DNA from: JAUVZF01 sp035529015
Lineage (GTDB): Bacteria; Planctomycetota; Phycisphaerae; FEN-1346
Reading direction: 5' to 3'
NCBI GenBank assembly: GCA_035529015.1
Contig: DATKXP010000212.1
Coordinates: 1 to 5,293, forward strand
DNA: 5,293 nucleotides
In this document: one piece after another, positions 1 to 5,293 of the stretch
How the letters are laid out: each line of letters starts with the position of its first letter
Position numbering within the stretch: position 1 is the stretch's first letter
Notes under the pieces: generated by a model
What the model was told of the DNA's origin: nothing
Seen by the model: only the letters and a program-made list of their open reading frames with translations
Database searches by the model: none
Program-made: the position numbers and the translations under genes

Positions 1-816
1 GCGATCGTCACGAAGTCGATCACGCTGGAGCCCCGCGAGGGCCATCCCCCGCCGCGCCTGGCCGAGGTGCGGGCCGGCATGATCAACGCCATCGGCCTGG
101 CGAACGTCGGGCTGGAAGCGTTCCTGGCGGAGAAACTCCCGGCGGTGGCGGCCTGCGACGTGCCGGTCATCGTGAACGTGGCGGGCTCGACCCGCGACGA
201 GTATCTCCAGGTGTGCGCCGCGCTCGATGCGGCCCCGGGCGTGGCGGGAATCGAACTGAACGTCTCGTGCCCGAACGTCAAAGAGGGCGGCATCGAGTTC
301 GGCCTCGACCCGGCGGTCCTGAGCGGCCTCGTCGAGGCCGTGCGGGCGAAGGTCTCGCGCGCCACGCTCATCGTCAAACTCAGCCCGAACATCACGGACA
401 TCGCCGTGACGGCCCGGGCGGCCGTGGATGCCGGGGCCGAGGCCCTGAGCCTCATCAATACGCTGCGCGGCATGGCGATCGACCCGTGGACGGGGCGGCC
501 GGCCCTGACGAACGTCATCGGCGGCGTCTCCGGGCCGGCGATCAAGCCGGTGGCCCTGTACATGGTCCGCCGCGTGTGGGAAGAGGTGGCCGGGCCGCGC
601 GGTGTCCCGATCATCGGCCTGGGGGGCATCCAGTTCGCCGAGGACGTGGTCGAGTTCATCCGGGCCGGCGCGACGGCCGTGTCGGTGGGCACCGCCAACT
701 TTGTGGACCCGCTGGCGGCACCGAAACTGGTTCAGGGCCTGCGCGAGGCGCTCCAGCGGTTGGGCGTCGCGAGTCCGCTTGACCTGGTGGGCGCCATCGA
801 GAAACGCCAAGGTTAG
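1..816 (+). CDS. pyrD: Dihydroorotate dehydrogenase, class 1B type (5'-truncated by window edge)
   Basis: This gene encodes the FMN enzyme that oxidises dihydroorotate to orotate in pyrimidine synthesis; class 1 enzymes are cytosolic. The frame is open from base 1, starting AIVTKSITLEPREG, so the gene began upstream. I estimate about 40 N-terminal residues are missing, since 271 are visible and the family usually has 300-310. Visible family motifs in order are NAIGLAN (substrate loop, bases 85-105), NVSCPN with the class 1 catalytic-base cysteine at 268-270, VKLSPN, the INT substrate asparagine region, GGVSGPAIKP, the FMN phosphate-binding GLGGI (about 616-630), and VGTANFVDP near the C-terminus. 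Cysteine rather than serine as base rules out the membrane-bound class 2 enzyme. The 1B assignment, which normally pairs with a PyrK electron-transfer subunit, rests on overall similarity; no pyrK is in the window. It ends at TAG 814-816, directly before a run of hairpins. Confidence 0.95.
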   Translation, partial: AIVTKSITLEPREGHPPPRLAEVRAGMINAIGLANVGLEAFLAEKLPAVAACDVPVIVNVAGSTRDEYLQVCAALDAAPGVAGIELNVSCPNVKEGGIEFGLDPAVLSGLVEAVRAKVSRATLIVKLSPNITDIAVTARAAVDAGAEALSLINTLRGMAIDPWTGRPALTNVIGGVSGPAIKPVALYMVRRVWEEVAGPRGVPIIGLGGIQFAEDVVEFIRAGATAVSVGTANFVDPLAAPKLVQGLREALQRLGVASPLDLVGAIEKRQG

Positions 817-893
817 GCGAGCGCCGAAACCGCTCGCGCCAGTAGCCGTGGCGCTGCCACGGGCGCCGAGTTAGCCGCCGCGCTTGCGCGGCG
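817..893 (+). repeat. Three tandem perfect hairpins in the spacer after pyrD
   Basis: The 96-base spacer 817-912 is packed with inverted repeats. Hairpin 1 pairs GCGAGCG (817-823) with CGCTCGC (831-837) around a 7-base loop, starting at the first base after the pyrD stop codon. Hairpin 2 pairs CCGTGGC (846-852) with GCCACGG (856-862) around GCT. Hairpin 3 pairs CGCCGCG-type arms 876-882 and 887-893 around CTTG, a tetraloop known to be very stable when closed by G-C as here. None is followed by a T-run, so a standard intrinsic terminator is not evident. They could act as a processing or stability element protecting the pyrD mRNA end, as a factor-assisted terminator, or as copies of a dispersed REP-like repeat. 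The pairing is directly visible; the role is inference. Confidence 0.6.
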
Positions 894-900
894 CGTCATT

Positions 901-905
901 GGGGG
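901..905 (+). promoter_or_regulatory. Probable ribosome binding site of the DUF4432 gene
   Basis: A GGGGG run lies 7 bases before the ATG at 913. It is a weak, G-only Shine-Dalgarno match, but its spacing supports the ATG at 913 as the start. No convincing -10/-35 promoter was seen in 817-912. Confidence 0.4.
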
Positions 906-912
906 CTTCATC

Positions 913-1989
913 ATGCCCAACCTGTTCAATCAATCGCTCACGCCCGAGGAGTTGGCCGAGCGCGTCGGCCGCATGGACCAGGTTGCCGGCGCGCGGCCGT
1001 TCGTTTTCGACGAGGGTCCCGCGCGCGGCATGCGCGGGATCGACGTCTGGACGGGGTCGGGCCTGGTGTTCACCGTTCTGCCGGACCGGTGCCTGGACAT
1101 CGGGTCGGCGCGCCTGGGCGGCCGGCCGTTCGGATGGGAGTCGAGCACGGGGCCGGTTGCGCCGGAGCGTTTCGACGCCGAGGGTTTCCGCTGGCTGCGG
1201 TCGTTTCACGGGGGGCTGCTGACGACGTGCGGCCTGCGGCACTTCGGGGCGCCGGATGCCGATGACGGCGAGGCGTGGGGCCTGCACGGTCGCGCGTCGC
1301 ACCTCTCGGCCGAGAAGGTGGGTGTCGAGTGCGCTTGGCACGGCGACACCTACCGGATCCGCATCCGCGGCCACGTGCGGGAGGCCGAGGTCTTCAAGCC
1401 GACCCTGGTCCTTGAGCGCACGATCACGACGGCCCTGGGTTCGCGGACCATCGAGATCGCCGACCGCGTCACGAACGCCGGTTACGCGCGCAGCGCCGCC
1501 ATGCTGCTGTACCACGTGAACCTTGGCTGGCCGCTCGTTTCGGAGACCAGCCGCCTGCTGGTGGACGTCAAATCGATCAGCGGGATGACGGACTTCGCGG
1601 AGTCGAACGTGGCGACGCACCGCGAGTTCCAGCCCCCGACCGAGGGCATCGAGGAGATGTGCTACCAGATTGTGCCCAAGGCCGGCGACGACGGCCTGGG
1701 CCGCGCAGCGATCGTCAACCCGACGCTCGACGGCGGGTTCGGCGTCTCCGTCACGTGGACGCTCGAGACGCTGCCGCAGATGGCCGAGTGGAAAATGATG
1801 GGGCAGGGCACGTACGTGGTGGGCGTCGAACCGATGAACTGCCCCTTCCCGCCGCGAGACGCCCTGCGCGCCAAGGGCGCGATGCCGGAACTCGAACCCG
1901 GCGAATCGTTCGAGACGGCTGTGACCCTCTCCGTTCACCTCGGGGCCGAGGAACTTGCCGACCTCGAAGAATCGATTCCGGGCGGTTGA
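913..1989 (+). CDS. DUF4432 family protein (aldose-1-epimerase-like fold)
   Basis: This is a complete 358-residue protein of the DUF4432 group, related to galactose mutarotase (aldose 1-epimerase). The family is expected to bind a sugar or sugar derivative in a cytosolic beta-sandwich, but its physiological substrate is not established. Diagnostic segments are VLPDRCLDIGSARLGG (residues 55-70), the GLHGRASH motif (123-130), LLYHVNLGWPL (198-208) with His201, and VGVEPMNCPF (303-312) with Glu306. By analogy with galactose mutarotase, a histidine of the first motif, His201 and Glu306 are candidates for the active-site acid/base residues; this mapping is inferred. There is no signal peptide or membrane segment. 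The ATG at 913 follows a G-rich ribosome site, and the reading continues without interruption to TGA 1987-1989. The next gene starts 4 bases later, so the two are probably translated from one mRNA. In other bacteria such proteins often sit in sugar-catabolism operons; here no sugar kinase or transporter is adjacent, so the substrate cannot be deduced. Confidence 0.88.
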   Translation: MPNLFNQSLTPEELAERVGRMDQVAGARPFVFDEGPARGMRGIDVWTGSGLVFTVLPDRCLDIGSARLGGRPFGWESSTGPVAPERFDAEGFRWLRSFHGGLLTTCGLRHFGAPDADDGEAWGLHGRASHLSAEKVGVECAWHGDTYRIRIRGHVREAEVFKPTLVLERTITTALGSRTIEIADRVTNAGYARSAAMLLYHVNLGWPLVSETSRLLVDVKSISGMTDFAESNVATHREFQPPTEGIEEMCYQIVPKAGDDGLGRAAIVNPTLDGGFGVSVTWTLETLPQMAEWKMMGQGTYVVGVEPMNCPFPPRDALRAKGAMPELEPGESFETAVTLSVHLGAEELADLEESIPGG

Positions 1990-1993
1990 ACCC

Positions 1994-2062
1994 ATGAGGC
2001 ACGCACGACAAACCTTCGTGGCCGCGACCGTCCTGGCGGCGGTGTGCTGTACCGTCTCGGCC
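1994..2062 (+). other. Signal peptide coding segment (Sec type)
   Basis: Residues 1-23 show a basic N-region (Arg2, His3, Arg5), a hydrophobic core FVAATVLAAVCCTV, and a small-residue cleavage motif V-S-A before APPAEP. This directs the protein across the inner membrane. The two cysteines at 18-19 are preceded by LAAV, which does not fit a lipobox because valine sits at the -1 position, so signal peptidase I is favoured over lipoprotein processing. Confidence 0.75.
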
Positions 2063-3301
2063 GCGCCCCCCGCGGAGCCGGACGGCTGTACCCCGGACCA
2101 GGCGCGGATGCTGGCGATCCGGGCCGCCCAGGTCGATGCCGTGAACCGGTTGGCCGAGACGGTGCTGACGGCGCGCGTGTCGGCCGTCAAAACGGTCGGC
2201 GCCGCGATCGGCCCGGGCAGCGACAAGGAGATCGCCCTGCGGGTGTTCCTGCGGGCGGCCCGCCGCGTCGCCGAGCCGCGCGTCTACTCCGACGGCGTTG
2301 CGGAAGTGGACGTCGAGGTGCCGTTGGATGCCGTCGTCCGCGAAGTGGCCACTCTCTACACCCCCGGCGAGCACGAGACGGGCGAACTGGCGGACCTCCG
2401 GTACGTGGCCGTGGACGGATACGTCCGGGCAGGCGGGCGCGGTCGCGCGCCGAGGGATCCGTCGCCGGAGGTCCTCAAGCGTCTGGAATCGGCGTCGTTT
2501 GAGGACCTGCCCGAGATGTTCCCCGCCGGGTGGGAACGGGTGACGGCCACCGGCCGCGTCGGGGCGATTCGTGCGGCGCGCATTGCGGCGTACCGCGCGA
2601 TGGCCGAGCATCTGAAGGCCGTGTATCTGGGGCCCACCGCGAAGGTCGGCGACCTGGTGGAGGGGTTGCCGGCCTCGGAGGCGATGTTCGACGCCTTCGT
2701 GCGGTCGCTGCCGGTGGCCGGCCCGCCGCGCTTGATGCCCGACCGCATCGCGGAAGTGGACGTCCTTGCAATGGTCCCGGATCTGATTCGGGTGTTGAAG
2801 GACATCCGGACGCTCCGTGGCGCCGAGACGTGGACCGAGGAGCAGGTCGACCGCCTGTCGCTCCGTCTGAAGACCCGCCGCCTGACGGCCACGGGCCGGG
2901 GGATGCCGGCTGCCTCGGAGATCCGTCCCGCCGAGGAGACGGCCGTTTCGGGCGGAGCGCCGCTGCCGGATTGGGCGGCCGAGACGGTCGAGACACGCGG
3001 AGAGGCGCCGCTCGCCTCCGACGTGGCCGACCGTGAAGAGGCACGTGTCCTGGCGGCGCGGTCGGCCAAGGCCCGGGCCCTGTGGGATGCCGAGAAGCAG
3101 GTGGACGCCGTCACGTTGGCCGGCGGTGTGACGGTGCGCGAGCGTGCTGCGAAGGACAGCCGCTTCCGACGCGACCTCAAGACGTTCCTGTCGAGTGTGC
3201 GGGTCGTCACGTCGCGGCCGGCGGAGGACGGCAAAGGGTGGGAGGTGATGCTGCGGCTGCCGCTGCTTCGGCTCCACGAGTTCTCGCTGGCGCGCGATTG
3301 A
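1994..3301 (+). CDS. Exported protein with three LPP20-like repeats, function unknown
   Basis: This 435-residue protein has no function I can name. The ATG at 1994 is chosen because it gives a classic signal peptide: basic MRHARQ, a hydrophobic stretch 8-22, and a likely signal peptidase I cut after VSA (residue 23). A TTG at 1955 would add 13 residues and bury that signal. The mature part holds three diverged copies of one module. Each starts with an alanine-rich helix (AIRAA at 41, AIRAA at 191, AARSA at 354) and ends with a beta strand (AEVDVEVPL at 103, AEVDVLAMV at 253, WEVMLRLPL at 416). The distance between these landmarks is exactly 62 residues in all three copies. The pattern of helix, about 30 variable residues, an FLR-type helix, then a DG/AEVDV strand resembles LPP20-family surface lipoproteins; that assignment is from memory. 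TATGRG-type strands occur at 184-188 and 298-303. No lipobox cysteine is convincing, so it is probably a soluble periplasmic protein. It lies 4 bases after the DUF4432 gene, suggesting co-expression but not shared function. Confidence 0.8.
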   Translation: MRHARQTFVAATVLAAVCCTVSAAPPAEPDGCTPDQARMLAIRAAQVDAVNRLAETVLTARVSAVKTVGAAIGPGSDKEIALRVFLRAARRVAEPRVYSDGVAEVDVEVPLDAVVREVATLYTPGEHETGELADLRYVAVDGYVRAGGRGRAPRDPSPEVLKRLESASFEDLPEMFPAGWERVTATGRVGAIRAARIAAYRAMAEHLKAVYLGPTAKVGDLVEGLPASEAMFDAFVRSLPVAGPPRLMPDRIAEVDVLAMVPDLIRVLKDIRTLRGAETWTEEQVDRLSLRLKTRRLTATGRGMPAASEIRPAEETAVSGGAPLPDWAAETVETRGEAPLASDVADREEARVLAARSAKARALWDAEKQVDAVTLAGGVTVRERAAKDSRFRRDLKTFLSSVRVVTSRPAEDGKGWEVMLRLPLLRLHEFSLARD

Positions 3302-3322
3302 GCGGCGCGATAGGGTCATGCG

Positions 3323-3346
3323 CGGCGGGACGGGGTACGCCTGCCG
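3323..3346. terminator. Possible hairpin between convergent genes
   Basis: The 48-base gap between the two facing stop codons contains CGGCGGG (3323-3329) pairing with CCTGCCG (3340-3346), with one G-U pair and a 10-base loop. Its position between converging genes suits a bidirectional terminator, but there is no T-tract on either side and the loop is long, so this is only a candidate. Confidence 0.25.
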
Positions 3347-3349
3347 ATC

Positions 3350-4243
3350 CTACCTGGTCATCAGCCAGGCATCGAAGACGAAGGCGGCGTCCATGGCGAT
3401 GAACCAGTAGAGCATGCGTTCGATAAACGGCTCGTATTGCCTGGGCTCGCGGGCGTGCCCCGCCGCCGACCACAGCCCTCCCGGCCACAGGCCCGCCAGA
3501 AGCAGCGCCGCAAAGACCCGCGCCACGGGCGCAAAGAAGGTCGGCGACTCGCCCGCCACGCTGAAGGCGATCAACCCAAACCCCGCCACGGCGGCCACCA
3601 CGAACCCCACCGACCACGGGCGCGTCGAGACGCGGATGTCATGGCGGACGCAGATGCTGTAGCCCGTCGCCACCACCGCCGCGAAGAACAGGGTCAGGCC
3701 ATGACGCATCCACAGCGGGCCGCTCGGGGACAATAACTCCAGACCCACGTCGTGCGGAACCCCGGTGACCGCGGCCACGCCGATGCCGAAGTTCAGCAAC
3801 CGGCACAGCCCCATCACGCTGACGGCCACGTACGCCGGACCCTGTTTGGCGGCCAGGTTGTACAGGTTGATGGCGGCAAAGGTCCCGATGGCCAGCGTCA
3901 ACGCGCCGCCCCGCTTCGCGACCACGCTGAGCATGACCGCACAGACGGCGGCCAGGCCGGCCGTCAGGATCAGCAGGATGACCGCTGCGCCGATGCCCAA
4001 CTCGCCCACAACGAGCGGGCGTGGCACCTTCAGACGCCGGTCGCGGCCCATATCGACGAGGTCGTTCTGGACCATGCCGAACAGGTACAGCCCCGCCGAC
4101 GTGCCGGCGAGCAGCGCCGCCAGATGCCAGTCGAACGGTTTGCCTCCAAGAACCGTCGCGACCGTGTAGCCCGAGACGACGTCGGCCACGGCCGTCACGA
4201 ACAGCGGCAGACGCAGAATTCGGACGATCCCGCGTACGCTCAT
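3350..4243 (-). CDS. UbiA-superfamily membrane prenyltransferase, EboC-like
   Basis: This 297-residue integral membrane protein has roughly eight or nine hydrophobic segments (approximately residues 10-32, 40-57, 83-108, 113-130, 137-160, 182-198, 211-230, 237-258, 277-293). UbiA enzymes transfer an isoprenoid chain from its diphosphate to an acceptor inside the membrane. The first metal/diphosphate motif is intact: NDLVDMGRD at 60-68 (Asp61, Asp64, Asp68), followed by RRLKVPRPL. The second aspartate-rich motif is not: the matching place reads LYNLAAKQGP (127-136), with Asn129 where I expect Asp. It continues MGLCRLLNFGIG (144-155), a GLCR..N signature I associate with EboC-like members, as is ADVVSGYTV near the N-terminus. 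The acceptor and chain length cannot be told. Start ATG 4243-4241 is preceded by a strong Shine-Dalgarno sequence. It lies 40 bases downstream of the aminotransferase gene and is probably in the same operon. No other ebo-cluster gene is visible. UbiA membership is secure; the EboC-like subgroup is less so. Confidence 0.85.
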   Translation of the reverse strand: MSVRGIVRILRLPLFVTAVADVVSGYTVATVLGGKPFDWHLAALLAGTSAGLYLFGMVQNDLVDMGRDRRLKVPRPLVVGELGIGAAVILLILTAGLAAVCAVMLSVVAKRGGALTLAIGTFAAINLYNLAAKQGPAYVAVSVMGLCRLLNFGIGVAAVTGVPHDVGLELLSPSGPLWMRHGLTLFFAAVVATGYSICVRHDIRVSTRPWSVGFVVAAVAGFGLIAFSVAGESPTFFAPVARVFAALLLAGLWPGGLWSAAGHAREPRQYEPFIERMLYWFIAMDAAFVFDAWLMTR

Positions 4244-4252
4244 CGTATCGAG

Positions 4253-4263
4253 CCTTCTCCCTC
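4253..4263 (-). promoter_or_regulatory. Ribosome binding site of the UbiA-family gene
   Basis: Read on the minus strand, this is GAGGGAGAAGG, purine-rich with a good anti-16S match (GGAG/AAGG). Its end lies 9 bases before the ATG at 4243. It fixes that start and shows the downstream gene has its own ribosome entry rather than relying on translational coupling. Confidence 0.65.
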
Positions 4264-4283
4264 AAAAGCGTTGCGCCGGCCGT

Positions 4284-5293
4284 CTACCCGCCAGCGGCCT
4301 CGATGACCGCGTCGGCCACCTCGTCCTGCTGGGCCCGCGACAATTCCGGATAGATCGGAATCGCCAGGACCTCCCGCGATGCCTGTTCGGACTCCGGAAA
4401 GTCGCCCTCGGCGTACCCCAGGTCCGCAAAACACTCCTGAAGGTGCAGAGGCACCGGATAGTAGATGGCGTGGCCGATCTTCTTGCGCTCCAGATGGCCC
4501 GCGACCTGGTCGCGCGGCGGGGCGCCGTCGCCATCGGTGATCCGGATGACGTACTGATTATAGATCATCCGGTTGTGCTTTTCCACGTGCGGCGTCACGA
4601 TTCTCTCGCACGGTGCAAACCGCTCGTTGTAGTAGGCCGCGTTCGACCGGCGCGCCTCGTGCCACTGCTCCAGGTACTTCAGTTTGACCGTGATGACGGC
4701 CGCCTGGAGCGGGTCCAGACGGAAGTTCCCGCCGATGAACTTGTGATAGTACTTCGGCTTCGATCCGTGATTGCGCATCACCGTACACTGCTCGGCCAGA
4801 AGCGCGTCGTTCGTCACGATCATGCCACCGTCGCCCACGCCGCCCAGGTTCTTCGACGGGAAGAACGAGAAACACCCGGCCGTCCCGATCGACCCGGCCT
4901 TGCGGCCCTTGTAGGTTGAGCCGATGGCCTGGGCGGCGTCCTCGACGACCGCCAGGCCGCGCGCCAACGCTATCTCCATGATCGGGTCCATGTCGGCCGT
5001 CTGGCCGAACAGGTGGACCGGCATGATCGCCTTGGTCCGGTCGGTGGCGGCCGCCTCGATGAGCGTGGGGTCGATGTTGTACGTCTTCGGGTCGATGTCC
5101 ACGAACACGGGCCTTGCGCCGGTCCGCACGATGCATCCGGCCGTCGCGAAGAAGGTGAACGGCGTCGTGATGACCTCGTCGCCGGGGCCGACGCCCAGAC
5201 TCATCAGGGTGTTGAGGATTGCGTCGGTGCCGCTCGATGCGCCGATGCCGTACTTCGCGTCCGAGTACCCGGCCACGGCCTTCTCGCACTCGG
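4284..5293 (-). CDS. DegT/DnrJ/EryC1/StrS sugar aminotransferase (5'-truncated by window edge)
   Basis: This is a PLP-dependent, fold type I aminotransferase of the family that converts keto-sugar nucleotides into amino-sugar nucleotides for surface polysaccharides or glycosylated products. The frame is open to the right edge (ECEKAVAGYSDAKYG from about 5291), so an internal GTG at 5276 is not the true start. About 335 residues are visible and I estimate some 30-40 N-terminal ones are missing. Counting from that GTG, the motifs are SSGTDA (14-19, PLP phosphate contact), TPFTFFATAG (38-47), VHLFGQ (87-92), EDAAQAIGS (112-120, with Asp113 and Gln116 as the usual PLP-ring contacts) and SFFPSKNLGGVGDGG (137-151). 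Lys142, codon 4851-4853, is the expected Schiff-base lysine. GGNFRLDPLQAA (182-193) and a C-terminal YYPVPLHLQ (272-280) complete the family pattern. The catalytic set is intact, so it should be active. The exact sugar cannot be read from these motifs. It ends at TAG 4286-4284, 40 bases before the UbiA-family start. Confidence 0.93.
   Translation of the reverse strand, partial: ECEKAVAGYSDAKYGIGASSGTDAILNTLMSLGVGPGDEVITTPFTFFATAGCIVRTGARPVFVDIDPKTYNIDPTLIEAAATDRTKAIMPVHLFGQTADMDPIMEIALARGLAVVEDAAQAIGSTYKGRKAGSIGTAGCFSFFPSKNLGGVGDGGMIVTNDALLAEQCTVMRNHGSKPKYYHKFIGGNFRLDPLQAAVITVKLKYLEQWHEARRSNAAYYNERFAPCERIVTPHVEKHNRMIYNQYVIRITDGDGAPPRDQVAGHLERKKIGHAIYYPVPLHLQECFADLGYAEGDFPESEQASREVLAIPIYPELSRAQQDEVADAVIEAAGG

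Noticed and set aside
67..69. GTG at 67 as the true start of pyrD
   Set aside because: Conserved pyrD residues (IVTKSITLEPREG) continue in frame upstream to base 1, so the start lies outside the window.
1955..1993. Upstream TTG start for the exported protein gene
   Set aside because: It would overlap the DUF4432 gene and place 13 extra residues before a well-formed signal peptide; the ATG at 1994 explains the export signal better.
2027..2051. Possible lipobox (LAAVC) in the exported protein
   Set aside because: Valine directly before the cysteine is not accepted in standard lipoboxes, and a good VSA signal peptidase I site follows.
871..2226. 451-residue open frame on the minus strand opposite the DUF4432 gene
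   Set aside because: It is low-complexity, rich in Arg/His/Ala, has no recognisable motif, and lies opposite a gene with clear family motifs. Long antisense frames are expected at this GC content.
1751..3319. 522-residue open frame on the minus strand opposite the exported protein gene
   Set aside because: Its composition is Arg/Gly/His/Pro-rich and non-globular, it overlaps two supported + strand genes, and it has no family signature. It is a GC-driven shadow.
3437..4306. Several + strand open frames opposite the UbiA-family gene
   Set aside because: They lack any family motif and have biased Arg/Pro/His composition, while the minus frame shows membrane segments and the NDxxDxxxD motif.
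4443..4919. 158-residue + strand open frame opposite the aminotransferase
   Set aside because: It is a shadow of the strongly conserved PLP-enzyme frame, with no ribosome site or motif seen.
1..5293. CRISPR array, tRNA/rRNA, insertion sequence, toxin-antitoxin or defence system
   Set aside because: No regularly spaced repeats, cloverleaf, transposase motif or terminal inverted repeat pair was seen, and all five genes belong to other families.

Overview
The window is a GC-rich stretch of bacterial DNA, densely coding, with five protein genes and no RNA gene, insertion sequence, CRISPR array or other mobile element that I can see. The taxon cannot be fixed from the sequence alone. The high GC, the EboC-like membrane prenyltransferase, and the hairpin-rich spacer would fit an environmental Planctomycetota-type genome, but this is a weak inference.

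Left half, + strand: the 3' part of pyrD (dihydroorotate dehydrogenase, class 1B type; pyrimidine synthesis) runs in from the left edge and ends at 816. A 96-base spacer (817-912) follows, holding three perfect hairpins in a row. Then come a complete DUF4432 / aldose-1-epimerase-like gene (913-1989) and, only 4 bases later, a gene for a 435-residue exported protein (1994-3301). That protein appears to be built from three diverged copies of one LPP20-like module. The last two genes are almost certainly co-transcribed. Whether pyrD shares their transcript depends on what the hairpins do.

Right half, - strand: a DegT/DnrJ/EryC1 sugar aminotransferase, whose N-terminus is cut by the right window edge, is followed 40 bases downstream by a UbiA-superfamily integral-membrane prenyltransferase with a good Shine-Dalgarno sequence. 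These two probably form an operon that converges on the + strand genes, with a 48-base gap (3302-3349) between the two stop codons.

Functionally the window mixes housekeeping metabolism (pyrD), a carbohydrate-binding fold of uncertain substrate (DUF4432), an unknown exported repeat protein, and a pair that could serve amino-sugar and lipid-linked metabolism. I see no known defence system, biosynthetic cluster or other named system. The most unusual items are the triple-repeat exported protein, the altered second metal-binding motif in the UbiA protein, and the triple-hairpin spacer.
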